Assembly (NCBI GenBank): GCA_030649735.1 | Contig: JAUSFL010000035.1 | Location: forward strand, 1 to 64,000 | DNA length: 64,000 bases | Origin: Candidatus Iainarchaeum sp. | Lineage (GTDB): Archaea > Iainarchaeota > Iainarchaeia > Iainarchaeales > UBA10191 | Reading direction: 5' to 3' | Part shown: positions 54,270 to 64,000 of the stretch, in pieces | How the letters are laid out: each line of letters opens with the position of its first letter | How positions within the stretch are numbered: position 1 is the first letter of the stretch | Made by a program: the position numbers and the translations under genes | The notes under the pieces: model-generated | What the model was told of the DNA's origin: nothing | The model's database searches: none | Seen by the model: the letters and a program-made list of their open reading frames with translations, nothing else

Positions 54270-55106
54270 TTGATTCCAGAATTCATAATTGGGTTCAGGG
54301 AGTCTCTGGAAGCCGCATTGATTGCTGGAATAATACTCAGTTATCTTGCGAAAACAGGCCAGGAAAAATACAACCGCATCATTTATTTAGGAATTATCGC
54401 TGGAGTAGTTGCCAGCCTTGCCGGCGCTTTTTTGTTTGCGGCTTTGGCCGGCGGCTTTCAAGGAACAGCAGAGCAGCTTTTTGAAGGCATAACAATGCTG
54501 ATTGGGGCCGCGCTTCTGACAACAATGATTTTGTGGATGATGAAGCAAAAGCATGTTGCTTTGGAATTGCAGCACAAGGTTTCTGAAAGAATATCGCAAG
54601 CGCAAAAGTTCGGGCTATTTTTCCTGGCTTTCATTGCAATATTGCGCGAAGGCATTGAAACCGTGATTTTTTTGGGGGCGGCTGGCTTTGTATCCCAAGA
54701 CAATGGCTTTATTGGGGCGCTTGCCGGAATTGCCCTTGCAGTAGTTTTAGGATACTTGCTGTTTGTTAACTCTAAAAAAATTAACATTAAAAAATTCTTT
54801 AAAATTACAAGCATTTTGCTGGTTCTCTTTGCCGCTGGCCTGGTAGCGCACGCAATTCATGAATTTGAAGAAGCCGGAGTCTTAAATCCAATCATTGAGC
54901 ATGTTTGGGACATTAATCCCGCGCAAAATTCAGATGGGAGCTATCCTTTGCTGCATGAGAACGGCGCTGTCGGAAGCATTTTCAAAGGATTATTAGGTTA
55001 TAATGGAAATCCATCCTTACTGGAAGTCTTGAGCTATTTTGCATACTTGATTCTTGTTTTTGCGCTTTGGAAAAACATTGAGCGCATTCACAAGAAAGTA
55101 ATATAA
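54270..55106 (+). CDS. FTR1-family iron permease
   Basis: IIGFRESLEAALIAGIILSYL, AILREGIETVIFLGAAG (RExxE motifs). Confidence 0.9.
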   Translation: MIPEFIIGFRESLEAALIAGIILSYLAKTGQEKYNRIIYLGIIAGVVASLAGAFLFAALAGGFQGTAEQLFEGITMLIGAALLTTMILWMMKQKHVALELQHKVSERISQAQKFGLFFLAFIAILREGIETVIFLGAAGFVSQDNGFIGALAGIALAVVLGYLLFVNSKKINIKKFFKITSILLVLFAAGLVAHAIHEFEEAGVLNPIIEHVWDINPAQNSDGSYPLLHENGAVGSIFKGLLGYNGNPSLLEVLSYFAYLILVFALWKNIERIHKKVI

Positions 55107-55134
55107 TAAATTAATTCTCTTTCATAAAGCCATT

Positions 55135-57738
55135 ATGCCTATTTCTTTCCAGACTGAAAAATACTCTGACGGCGAGATTTACAAAACCTTGAATCCTTTA
55201 TTGGGCGCTTGGTTCAAGCACTGCTTTGGCTCTTTCACAGAGCCCCAGCGTTATGCAATGCTTAACGTGCACAATAAAATCAATACTTTAATTTCAGCAC
55301 CGACCGGGACTGGAAAGACGCTTTCGGCATTCGGCGCTGTTTTAGGGGAATTAATGAATCTTTCAGAAGCCGGAAGATTGGAAGACCGGGTCTATTGCGT
55401 TTACATTTCCCCATTGCGCGCCCTCTCGAATGACATTCAAAGAAACTTGCTTGATCCTTTGGGGCAAATTCAAAAGGCCGGCGCAAAAATCAACAAAAAT
55501 ATTGACATTCGCGTTGGACTTCGGACTGGAGACACCACAACTTCAGAACGCGCGAAAATGCTCAGGAAAGCCCCGCACATTCTAATTACAACCCCGGAAT
55601 CTCTTGCAATACTCATTAACTCGCCGAAATTCAAAGAGCTTTTGAAAGAAGTGCAATGGTGCATTGTTGATGAAGTGCACGCGCTGGCGGAAAACAAGCG
55701 CGGAGTTCACCTTTCGCTCACGCTGGAGCGCTTGCAGGAAATTTCTCCACAAATGTGCCGCATTGGGCTTTCTGCAACAATCGCCCCTTTGGAAAAAATC
55801 GCGAACTTTCTTGTCGGAATGGAAAAACCCAACAAGCCGAGGGATTGCCTGATTGTTGACGTGCAGTTTTTGAAAAAGCTGGATTTGAAAGTTTTAAGCC
55901 CACTACCAGACTTCATCAACATAACTTCTAAGGAAATTCAGGAAAAACTCTACGAGCAATTGCACTCCTTGATCCAAGAGCACAAGACCACTTTGGTTTT
56001 CACTAACACTCGCTCTGCAACAGAACGAGTAGTGCATAATCTCAAAGAAAAGTTTCCTTCAAAATACTCAAAGGCAAACTTGGAAGCCCATCATAGTTCG
56101 CTTTCCAAAGAGCATCGTTTGAATGTAGAGCAGCGCTTGAAGGAAGGAAAACTAAAATGCGTTGTCTGCTCCACAAGCCTTGAACTGGGAATTGACATTG
56201 GATTCATTGACCTTGTAATCGCGCTTGGAAGCCCAAAGTCAGTGGCAAGGGCTTTGCAGAGAGTAGGCCGCTCTGGCCACAAACTGCATGACAAAGTAAA
56301 AGGCAGGATTGTTGTTCTAGACCGCGATGACCTAGTGGAATGCAGTGTTCTTTTGAAGAATGCGCTAGAGCACAAGATAGACTGCATTGAAGTGCCTGAA
56401 AACTGCCTTGATGTAATGGCACAGCACATTTTTGGCATTGCAATTGACAGAAAACGCGACATTGATGAAGTGTTTGATTTAATACGCAAAAGCTATTGCT
56501 ACCGCGCTTTGCAAAGGACAGACTTTGATGAAATCATTTCTTATCTTTCCGGAGAGTTCGCAAGCTTGGAAAGCAGGCACGTGTACGCGAAAATTTGGTT
56601 TGATCCAAAAACCCGCGAAATTGGAAAGCGGGGAAAACTCGCACGCGTCTTATACCTGACTAATATTGGGACAATTCCTGACGAGGCAAGGGTTTCAGTG
56701 AAAATTCAAGGATTCACTGTTGGAACAATTGATGAAGGATTTCTGGAACGCTTGAAAAAAGGCGACGTGTTCGTTTTAGGCGGGCAAAGCTATGTTTTCA
56801 CTCACTCTTTGGGAATGACTGCTTTTGTGCGCTCTGCAGAACGCAGGCCTCCAACTGTTCCAAGCTGGTTTTCTGAAATGCTGCCTTTAAGCTTTGACTT
56901 GGCTTTGGAAATCCAAAGATTCAGGAGATTGATGGAAGACCAGTTCAGGATGAAAAAAAGCAAGGCAGAAATTGTGGAATTCATCAACAAGTACGTTTAC
57001 GTTGACAAGAATGCCGCGAACGCAATTTTCCAGTACTTTCAAGAGCAATTCCTTTACTTGCAGATTCCGCACGACAAGAGATTAATTGTTGAAAACTTCC
57101 GCGAAGGCGACTTGAGGCATTCAATATTTCACGCGTGCTTTGGCCGCCGCGTCAATGATGCTTTAAGCCGCGCAATTGCTTATGCGTTAGGAAAGCTAAT
57201 CCACAAGGACATTGAAATAATAATCAACGATAATGGATTCATTCTTTCAGCGAATGAAAAGCTTCCAGTGCAGCAGGCAATTTCTCTATTGAAAAGCCAC
57301 GAGATGCGCAAGGTTTTGGAATTGGCAGTTGATGATTCTGAAGTCTTGCGCAGGCGCTTCAGGCATTGCGCCTGCCGTTCTTTGATGATTTTGCGCAATT
57401 ACAAGGGAAGGGAAAAAAGCGCCGGAAGGCAGCAAATGAGCTCTAGGCTCTTGCTTTCTGCAGTGCTTAAGATTTCCCGCAATTTTCCAATCCTAAAGGA
57501 AGCGCGCAGGGAAGTCTTGGAAGACATGATGGACATTAAAAGCGCCTTGAAGGTTTTGGAAATGCTTGAAAAGAAAAGCATTGAATTGAAAATCCTGGAT
57601 TCCGAAAGCCCAAGCCCTTTCGCGCTAGGCCTTTACAGTGAAGGCTATTCTGACATTTTGAAAATGGAAGGAAGATTGGAGTTTGTGAAAAGAATGCATG
57701 AGAAAATAATGGAAAAAATAAAATCCAAAGCCAATTAA
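55135..57738 (+). CDS. Lhr-type ATP-dependent DEXH helicase
   Basis: SAPTGTGKTLSAFG, CIVDEVHALAENKRGVHLSLTLERL, GLSATIAP, TSLELGIDIGFIDLVIALGSPKSVARALQRVGRSGH. Confidence 0.92.
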   Translation: MPISFQTEKYSDGEIYKTLNPLLGAWFKHCFGSFTEPQRYAMLNVHNKINTLISAPTGTGKTLSAFGAVLGELMNLSEAGRLEDRVYCVYISPLRALSNDIQRNLLDPLGQIQKAGAKINKNIDIRVGLRTGDTTTSERAKMLRKAPHILITTPESLAILINSPKFKELLKEVQWCIVDEVHALAENKRGVHLSLTLERLQEISPQMCRIGLSATIAPLEKIANFLVGMEKPNKPRDCLIVDVQFLKKLDLKVLSPLPDFINITSKEIQEKLYEQLHSLIQEHKTTLVFTNTRSATERVVHNLKEKFPSKYSKANLEAHHSSLSKEHRLNVEQRLKEGKLKCVVCSTSLELGIDIGFIDLVIALGSPKSVARALQRVGRSGHKLHDKVKGRIVVLDRDDLVECSVLLKNALEHKIDCIEVPENCLDVMAQHIFGIAIDRKRDIDEVFDLIRKSYCYRALQRTDFDEIISYLSGEFASLESRHVYAKIWFDPKTREIGKRGKLARVLYLTNIGTIPDEARVSVKIQGFTVGTIDEGFLERLKKGDVFVLGGQSYVFTHSLGMTAFVRSAERRPPTVPSWFSEMLPLSFDLALEIQRFRRLMEDQFRMKKSKAEIVEFINKYVYVDKNAANAIFQYFQEQFLYLQIPHDKRLIVENFREGDLRHSIFHACFGRRVNDALSRAIAYALGKLIHKDIEIIINDNGFILSANEKLPVQQAISLLKSHEMRKVLELAVDDSEVLRRRFRHCACRSLMILRNYKGREKSAGRQQMSSRLLLSAVLKISRNFPILKEARREVLEDMMDIKSALKVLEMLEKKSIELKILDSESPSPFALGLYSEGYSDILKMEGRLEFVKRMHEKIMEKIKSKAN

Positions 57739-58400
57739 TGCCCGGCCTTTCTTGCAAGCTCTTCCCTTATCCTGTCCTGCTCTCCTGCTTTCTGCTTTTC
57801 CAAACCCATATACTCGCGCAGCCTTGCATCGGCATTATGCTGGTCTATCGTGAATACAATGTCTCTTCTCAAAAGTTCTTTGATTGAGACCAAAACCAGG
57901 TCAATTCCTTTTTCTTTTTGCGCCAGAATAAAGTTTCCGTTGACTTTCGGGCGCGGAAGTGCCGCATGGTTCATTTTCACAAAAGCTCGCAAGTCGCTTG
58001 CCTTTCCCATGAAAAGCCCGCCTTTAGTCACAAAAATCACGTAATGCGTTTTGTTGTTTACCCATTCTCTGCCGCGGGTTTTCAGCAAAATGTGGTTCCT
58101 TAAAGCCCCGCCCTTGCTTTTCCACTCGCCAAAGCTTGTTTTAACTTCAAAAAACAAGACTTTCCCATCAGGCCTTTTGAATGCAAAGTCTGCGCCTGGC
58201 TCTCCAATATGCTTTAAGCTTTTGAAAACTTCCGCAACTTTTTTTTCCCCGACATACCCTGTATGGTTTGCAACGCCTAGCGCGCCATTGCGTTTCTTGA
58301 ATTTTTGAAGCATTTCCGGCCTTTCAGGCCTTGCTGGCTTTGAAAACTTAATGTTCAATTTTGCTCTTCTGCCCATTAAAACCGCTTTTTTTGTTTTCAT
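57735..58400 (-). CDS. putative PD-(D/E)XK-fold nuclease
   Basis: GYVGEKKVAEVFKSLKHIGEPGADFAFKRPDGKVLFFEVKTSFG. Confidence 0.55.
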   Translation of the reverse strand: MKTKKAVLMGRRAKLNIKFSKPARPERPEMLQKFKKRNGALGVANHTGYVGEKKVAEVFKSLKHIGEPGADFAFKRPDGKVLFFEVKTSFGEWKSKGGALRNHILLKTRGREWVNNKTHYVIFVTKGGLFMGKASDLRAFVKMNHAALPRPKVNGNFILAQKEKGIDLVLVSIKELLRRDIVFTIDQHNADARLREYMGLEKQKAGEQDRIREELARKAGH

Positions 58401-58406
58401 AATTGA

Positions 58407-59372
58407 ATGCTTTGGCGTTTATTATTCCTTTCGCCAGATTTTCAAGCCAGAATTCCGGAAAAGTTAATAAACCAGTTTAAACTTTCAGGTTTGCAGAGAG
58501 TTGCATTAGTGCCGGAAAAAAGCCTTTTGTCAGACAATAATGGGAATTTATTCGCCGAATATTTTGATGAGTCTTCACCCTGCAGGATTTTGGAAGACAA
58601 GTCCGGAATGAATTTCAAGATTTCATTCAACAAGCGCAGGGTTTCAAGGCCTGTTTTTTCAGGCAATAATTCCGCTTGCCCTTTTGACAATCGCGAAAGC
58701 AGGGCGCATCTTGACCTTGAAAGGCATTATCTAACGCCAAACTGGTATCCTTTCTCAAAAAACCATTCAATGCTCATTCCATTCAGGCATTACTCTCTCC
58801 CAACCCTTGAAGACTTGAGGCTTGCGTTAAGCCTTTCAGCAAAACTTAATCAGACAGTCACTTTAAACATTGCCGGCTCTGGCGCAAGCGTAAAGCAGCA
58901 TTTGCACTTCCATTGCTTTGATGAACGACTGCCAATTGTTTCCTGCCTTGGAAAAGAAGTGCTTTCAAATTATCCTAAAAGCCTAAAGATTGAAAGCCTT
59001 TATTACCCGGCATATTGCCTGAAAATTTCAGGCAGTCAAACCGCGGAATTTGTTCACGGGCTTTTGGAAAAATTCAGCCAGCCGTACAACCTGGTTTTCT
59101 TCAACGGATTTGCAATCTTCATTCCAAGAAAAATTGAAGCCCCCCTTGAGGGAGTTGCATGGAATTTTGGCGCTGCTGAAATTGGCGGGTTTTTGGTTGC
59201 TGGAAGCAAGGAATTCTTTGATTCTGCAGATAATAAGCTAGTCTGCGGATTGATTGCCAAAGCAGGCTTTTCTGAAAAGAAAGAAATCGAAATTTTGGAG
59301 AGCGGGTTATTGAAAGCATTGAACTGTGAGGAATTGGTTTTAAGCAAAAAGCCAAAGAATTTAAACCAGTAA
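58407..59372 (+). CDS. HIT-superfamily nucleotidyltransferase/phosphorylase-like protein
   Basis: Histidine triad QHLHFHCFDERLP; ENHSMLIPFRHYSLP-type upstream segment. Confidence 0.6.
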   Translation: MLWRLLFLSPDFQARIPEKLINQFKLSGLQRVALVPEKSLLSDNNGNLFAEYFDESSPCRILEDKSGMNFKISFNKRRVSRPVFSGNNSACPFDNRESRAHLDLERHYLTPNWYPFSKNHSMLIPFRHYSLPTLEDLRLALSLSAKLNQTVTLNIAGSGASVKQHLHFHCFDERLPIVSCLGKEVLSNYPKSLKIESLYYPAYCLKISGSQTAEFVHGLLEKFSQPYNLVFFNGFAIFIPRKIEAPLEGVAWNFGAAEIGGFLVAGSKEFFDSADNKLVCGLIAKAGFSEKKEIEILESGLLKALNCEELVLSKKPKNLNQ

Positions 59373-59402
59373 AACTCTTGTAATATCAAAAGTTGTTGAA
59401 AC

Positions 59403-60377
59403 ATGCCTGCTAGAATGCCATTCTTTAAAAAAAAGCCAAAAACTCCGGCTGCCTTGAGAAATCAAGAAATCAAGGCATTAAAAGGAAAGCTCGCGTCCGA
59501 AAGCTCCAGGCTGGCGAAAGAAACCGCTGGAAAAAAAAATGGATTGGCCCAAAGGCTTGCTGAACTCGAAGCCAAAAAAGCAAGCGCGAAATCCAAAATG
59601 TCACAAGTAAGAATGAACAAGTCTGGCTATAAGATTGGGCGTTATTTTCAATTCTTAAAGATGAAATCATTAAGGAATTCTTTCCGTTTTGCAAGAAGAC
59701 AGCAGGCAATTTCAGGGCTTGCCGGAAAAAACATTGAAAGCGAACGCAATGCGCGCGAAGCATTGCTGAAAGCAAAGTACGGCAAAAGGCTTGCAGGGCT
59801 TGAAGCGCAAAAAAAGCCGAGAACTGCAATGCCTTCATTTTTTGGAACTCCTTGGGGAAAAGCAGTGAATGGAAAAAAGCCTTCAAGGAAAGCGCCAAGC
59901 GCGGGAATTACTGGAAGAAGCAATCAAAGAAATAATGGAAGATTGCCCTCGGTTTTGAATTCAGCGCGCGCAGGAATTGACGGAAATGGGCGAGTTTCAG
60001 TGAAAAAAGCCGCTGCAAAAGCCGGCAAGAATGTCAGAAGAATTTTCAATGCAGACCTTCTAGGGCCTTTGAAACGGCGTGAAGATTTCATTATTGCAAA
60101 GGATGTTCTTTTGGACAGGATTGCCAACATGAAAAAGCAATATGCAGGATATGCTTTCAGGAATAATGGCGCTTCAATGGAAATCAGCGAGGAAAACTTC
60201 AATATTTTAAGAGAGCATTTGCAGGGGATAAAAGACCCGGTTGAATTGGCGGAATTTAATTCCGCAATGCAGGAAATTTACATCGACTTGTCAAGAATTG
60301 GCGTTGAAGAAGCAAGAGGCAAGCAAGTTTACCCATTGCTTTTGACTTTTGTCGAGCAATTAAGGCAAATGAAATAA
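59403..60377 (+). CDS. orphan protein with Lys/Arg-rich N-terminal half
   Basis: MPARMPFFKKKPKTPAALRNQEIKALKGK...; no recognised domain. Confidence 0.5.
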   Translation: MPARMPFFKKKPKTPAALRNQEIKALKGKLASESSRLAKETAGKKNGLAQRLAELEAKKASAKSKMSQVRMNKSGYKIGRYFQFLKMKSLRNSFRFARRQQAISGLAGKNIESERNAREALLKAKYGKRLAGLEAQKKPRTAMPSFFGTPWGKAVNGKKPSRKAPSAGITGRSNQRNNGRLPSVLNSARAGIDGNGRVSVKKAAAKAGKNVRRIFNADLLGPLKRREDFIIAKDVLLDRIANMKKQYAGYAFRNNGASMEISEENFNILREHLQGIKDPVELAEFNSAMQEIYIDLSRIGVEEARGKQVYPLLLTFVEQLRQMK

Positions 60378-60381
60378 TCAT

Positions 60382-62655
60382 TCATTGATTTTCTTTCTCT
60401 GTCCACTTTTTTTCCAAGACTTTGCGAATTTCAGCGGCTTTTTTTTCTCCAACGCCTTCAGCGGCTTGCAAGTCTTTCTCTGAAGCTGAAAAAAGCTTTT
60501 CAGGGCTTCCGAAATGCTCCAAAAGCGTTTTTGCAAGCGTTGGCCCGATATTTGGCAGGCCTTCAATCAAGAACTGCTGCTGTTCATGAAATTCCAATCC
60601 TTTAGACGCGCCAGGCCTTAGCCTGATGTCTTTTTCCTTTCCCAACTGCTCGCGCTTTGCAATAACATGCAAAAACTCCGCGGTTTCCTGAAAATTCCTT
60701 GAAAACAATACTGGAATTTTATAATCCAACGCAATTTTTGTCAAGGCCCCAATGATTGCGTTCTTGTGAATGTTCCGCAAAGAGTACAATTCTTCCAAGT
60801 TTCCTTCAACCAAAAGCAATGGCTTTTCGTAATTCACGCTCAGCCTGCTTAATTGCTCGAAAAGCCTTCCGTCAGTCATGCTTTGCAAAAAATCTTCAAC
60901 GCTTTTCCTTTCAACCGCAATTTCATCAGTCAAAATGAAATCCCCGACTTCCAATTGCTTTAATTTCACAAGCGCCTGCATTTCAGAAAGCTTTTCCGGA
61001 ATTCCAGAGTTTTGCTCGCGAAAGTCAGCGTAAATCAAAACCTTGTCTTTAACGTCTTCCATGTACTTTACAAGCGTGCTTTGCTTTGGAAGAACCGGGC
61101 TTTCATTTCCTGCATCGCGCATTTTCTTTAATGTGGAGTGCATTTTCTTTTCCTTGGAGTTCGCCGCCCAATAGAATGCCTCATCACGCGTTCCGCGCGC
61201 CATTAAAATAATGCATTTTCCCTCAGTCAATCTTCCGGTCCTGCCGCGCCTTTGAATCAGGCGGATTTCTGAAGGCACTGGCTCGTAAAAAATCACGAGG
61301 TCAACTTGCGGAATGTCAATCCCTTCCTCAGCCACTGAAGTGCAAACCAAGACATTATGCTCTCCTGCCTTGAATTCCTTGATTAATTGGGCCTGCTCTT
61401 TTTGAGTCAATCCCTTGTCTTTTCCTTTGGTTGCCTGGCCAATGAATTTTTTTGCCCTAATTTCCGGGAATTTTTCAAACTCTTGCAAAAGGCTTTTCAC
61501 TGAATCGCGGTAGTGGTTGAAGACCAAAACCTTGCTTTCTGGAACTGTTGAAAACTGGTTCTGCAAAATTTCAATAAGTTTTGTGATTTTTGGGTGATTG
61601 ATTCCTTTCTCCTTCAACTCGCCGGTTAAAGCAATTGCCTTTTGAATGCCTGGAGTCTTCATAATCATTGCAAGGCTTTTTGCAGCGTCTGCCTTGGAGT
61701 TTTTTTCCCTCATTTTTTCAAAATAATCGCTTAATGCTGTAATTCCTTGGGTTTCCAAAAGAGTTATTGCGTGAACGACTTTCAAAAGCGCAGCGGCCTT
61801 GATTGCCGCCTGGTAAATCAAAGGGTTTTTGCGCGCTGAACTCATGTCCCGCCTTATTCTGTACTGCAATTCAATGAGGTCTTTTTGCCTTTGGAAGTGA
61901 GGCAGAATTCCCTGCCCATAGCCAGTCCTTTTCAAGGCAAGCACTTGGTCGCGGTTGAATTCAAAAAGCAGTTTTTTTATTTCCAAAAACTCTGCTGGAA
62001 GCTCAACGCTTTCCCACTCAACATTGATCAAGTTCACGAAAGACTTTACATCATCATCCTGCAAGGTCTTGATTTCAATGTTTTTAATGAACAGGTTCTT
62101 GCAAACATCTTGGATGCGCTCTTCTTCCCCGCCAGGCGAAGCGGTCAATCCCAAAATCAATGGTTTGGGATTTTGCTTGATGTACTGCTGCGCAATGAAC
62201 ACGTAACTGTAGTCTTTCACTGCCTTGTGGGCTTCGTCAAAGACCAAAAGATCCACTTCGCCCAAGTAAATGTTTCCATTCATTAAATCATTTTCAATTG
62301 TCTGCGGAGTTGCAGTAATTATTGTCGCTTCCTCGAATTCTTTTTTTCTCTCTTCGGGTTTTATTGTTCCAGTCAGGCACTTTATTTTCTCTTCCGCAAT
62401 TTTCAATACTTTCTTGAAAGAATTCGCGTGCTGTTCTGCAAGCGGCTTTGTAGGCGCCAAAAGCAGGATTTTTCCTTCAGGGTTTTTCCGCAGTATTTCA
62501 GCGGCAACTCTTGCCGCAATTATTGTCTTTCCTAACGCTGTCGGGGCCACAATCAATGAATTTCCCTTGTCCAAAACCCTTGCGGTCAAAAATTCCTGGT
62601 ACTCGCGGTTTTCAACCAAGTCTTTCTTGATTAACGGATGCTCTACAAAACTCAT
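60382..62655 (-). CDS. hef: Hef-type helicase-nuclease (FANCM/XPF-like)
   Basis: APTALGKTIIAARVA, VFDEAHKAVKDYSYVFIAQQY, QRRGRTGR, ERKSVEDFLQS nuclease motif, LIEGLPNIGPTLAKTLLEHFG HhH. Confidence 0.93.
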   Translation of the reverse strand: MSFVEHPLIKKDLVENREYQEFLTARVLDKGNSLIVAPTALGKTIIAARVAAEILRKNPEGKILLLAPTKPLAEQHANSFKKVLKIAEEKIKCLTGTIKPEERKKEFEEATIITATPQTIENDLMNGNIYLGEVDLLVFDEAHKAVKDYSYVFIAQQYIKQNPKPLILGLTASPGGEEERIQDVCKNLFIKNIEIKTLQDDDVKSFVNLINVEWESVELPAEFLEIKKLLFEFNRDQVLALKRTGYGQGILPHFQRQKDLIELQYRIRRDMSSARKNPLIYQAAIKAAALLKVVHAITLLETQGITALSDYFEKMREKNSKADAAKSLAMIMKTPGIQKAIALTGELKEKGINHPKITKLIEILQNQFSTVPESKVLVFNHYRDSVKSLLQEFEKFPEIRAKKFIGQATKGKDKGLTQKEQAQLIKEFKAGEHNVLVCTSVAEEGIDIPQVDLVIFYEPVPSEIRLIQRRGRTGRLTEGKCIILMARGTRDEAFYWAANSKEKKMHSTLKKMRDAGNESPVLPKQSTLVKYMEDVKDKVLIYADFREQNSGIPEKLSEMQALVKLKQLEVGDFILTDEIAVERKSVEDFLQSMTDGRLFEQLSRLSVNYEKPLLLVEGNLEELYSLRNIHKNAIIGALTKIALDYKIPVLFSRNFQETAEFLHVIAKREQLGKEKDIRLRPGASKGLEFHEQQQFLIEGLPNIGPTLAKTLLEHFGSPEKLFSASEKDLQAAEGVGEKKAAEIRKVLEKKWTEKENQ

Positions 62656-62860
62656 TTCAAATTCCTTCAGTTTCTTTCAGAAGTAATCAGCGCAAGTGCT
62701 TTTTAAACGCTTTTTAGGCCAGTATTCCGCTCGAAAAAAACTGCAGAATCAGCAGAAAACAGCTTTTTTCCCAATGTTAATCGCTTTCAAACCAGTAATT
62801 GCGGTAAAAAGCACGTTTTTTATTCTTTTGCTTCAAAAAAGTCTTTAGGAGCGTTTTTTT

Positions 62861-63070
62861 ATGAGTGAATTGCCAATTGCGGCTGTTGACCGCTTAATCA
62901 GGAAGGCTGACTCTTCAATGCGAGTGAGCGATGACGCAAGCATTGCATTGATTGAAATCTTGGAAGAGCACGGCTTGAAAATCGCAAAGCAGGCTTCAGA
63001 ATTCGCCAAGCACGCCAACAGGAAAACAATAACAGACTCAGACATCAAGCTTGCTGCAAAGAACGTTTAA
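62861..63070 (+). CDS. archaeal histone
   Basis: [67 protein letters not shown]. Confidence 0.96.
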   Translation: MSELPIAAVDRLIRKADSSMRVSDDASIALIEILEEHGLKIAKQASEFAKHANRKTITDSDIKLAAKNV

Positions 63071-63096
63071 GTCTAAACTTGTCATAGAGTGGAATC

Positions 63097-63678
63097 ATGG
63101 CCGTAAGAAAAACAAATAAGTCCAGAGTTAATTATTATTCTCGCAGCAATGCTTTTTTCATTTATTTGTTTATTGTGTTTGCGGTTGCAATTTTAGCCCT
63201 GATTCTGAAATCCGCATTAGATGGAAAATATTCTTATGTTATTTCTTTTGCATTTTTATTTGGTTTTTTGATGGTGATTTTTGCAATTGTGATTCTGCTA
63301 AATAGATACTCGGCAGCAGTATCTATTGACAATGGCGTAATTAATATTCCGGCAACCACCAATTATAGAGATGAAATACCGCCAGGATACTGGTCTTTGC
63401 TTGGCAATTCAGATGGCAGTACAATGGTTTATAGTTTTAGGAAAGAACAAATTAGAAAAGCAGAGATTTCATTTAGCAAATTTTTAAGAATAAAGATGGT
63501 CAAAATTGAGTTCAAGAAACCTTTGGAATATTGGGTTGGTCAAACAGATCTTCTTAGGCCATCAATTTTTAAGCCATTCAAACCAGCGTCTGAGAAGAAT
63601 CCTTTTGAAGTGGCAATTGCCCTTAAAGAACCGGATAAATTCATCAATGATTTAGGGCTTTCGGCAAAGAATGTTTAA
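63097..63678 (+). CDS. membrane protein with two TM segments and PH-like soluble domain
   Basis: FFIYLFIVFAVAILALIL, YVISFAFLFGFLMVIFAIVILL. Confidence 0.55.
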   Translation: MAVRKTNKSRVNYYSRSNAFFIYLFIVFAVAILALILKSALDGKYSYVISFAFLFGFLMVIFAIVILLNRYSAAVSIDNGVINIPATTNYRDEIPPGYWSLLGNSDGSTMVYSFRKEQIRKAEISFSKFLRIKMVKIEFKKPLEYWVGQTDLLRPSIFKPFKPASEKNPFEVAIALKEPDKFINDLGLSAKNV

Positions 63679-63703
63679 ATTTGTGTTTGCATAAATTGCT
63701 TTT

Positions 63704-64000
63704 ATGCCTAAAACTTTGAGAGAGTACCAGGATTTCTGCAAGCTGACCGCCAAAAAGTTTGATGACCGCCAGACTGAAATTTTGACTTGGGGCCTCGGAA
63801 TCACTGGAGAGGCCGGTGATGTCGCTTCCTGCATCAAGAAAACCTTCATTCACGAGAATGACCAGACTCAAGGAATCAAGGAAAACTTGGGCGACACTTT
63901 ATGGTATGCCGCAATGATTTGCAATTATTTTGGCTGGAGCCTGCAAGAAATTTTGGAAAGCAATGCCAAAAAGCTTGAAGACCGCTATCCTTCAGGATTT
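63704..64000 (+). CDS. MazG-family nucleotide pyrophosphohydrolase, truncated by window end
   Basis: MPKTLREYQDFCKLTAKKFDDRQTEILTWGLGITGEAGDVASCIKK...ENLGDTLWYAAMICNYFGWSLQEILESNAKKLEDRYPSGF. Confidence 0.88.
   Translation, partial: MPKTLREYQDFCKLTAKKFDDRQTEILTWGLGITGEAGDVASCIKKTFIHENDQTQGIKENLGDTLWYAAMICNYFGWSLQEILESNAKKLEDRYPSGF

Overview
This window is archaeal chromosomal DNA. Supporting markers are a histone, Hef-type helicase-nuclease, NucS/EndoMS, Lhr-type helicase, pyruvoyl arginine decarboxylase, POR subunits, ATCase PyrB/PyrI, FtsZ and TATA-box promoters of the form (A)AAGTATTTAAATA. Gene style and the number of short orphan proteins suggest a DPANN-type or small-genome lineage, but I cannot prove that from the sequence. 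Gene density is high, with short intergenic gaps. I saw no CRISPR array, rRNA, transposase or prophage, and one clear tRNA (Pro, TGG). The strongest observations are: (1) a class III ribonucleotide reductase whose C-terminal glycyl-radical segment (RVVGYYRPIQNWNAGKKEEF) is not in the large NrdD ORF but in a separate 48-codon ORF at 5816-5670 (minus). That ORF is missing from the supplied track and has its own GGAGG motif. (2) A uridine-kinase/MoaA-like radical-SAM fusion at 37641-39212, divergent from an HTH regulator with an inverted-repeat operator. (3) An approximately 145-nt multi-helix non-coding RNA candidate at about 40341-40487, preceded by a well-placed TATA box. (4) Hairpin elements flanking tRNA-Pro, with compensatory stem changes between copies and a possible pseudoknot or switch pairing. 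Other points of interest are a diadenylate cyclase gene with a structured leader, tandem zinc-knuckle MazG-like genes beside nrdD, a phased repeat array upstream of ftsZ, and an iron/oxygen gene island with a perfect palindromic operator. All product names come from reading motifs by eye. No database search was run.
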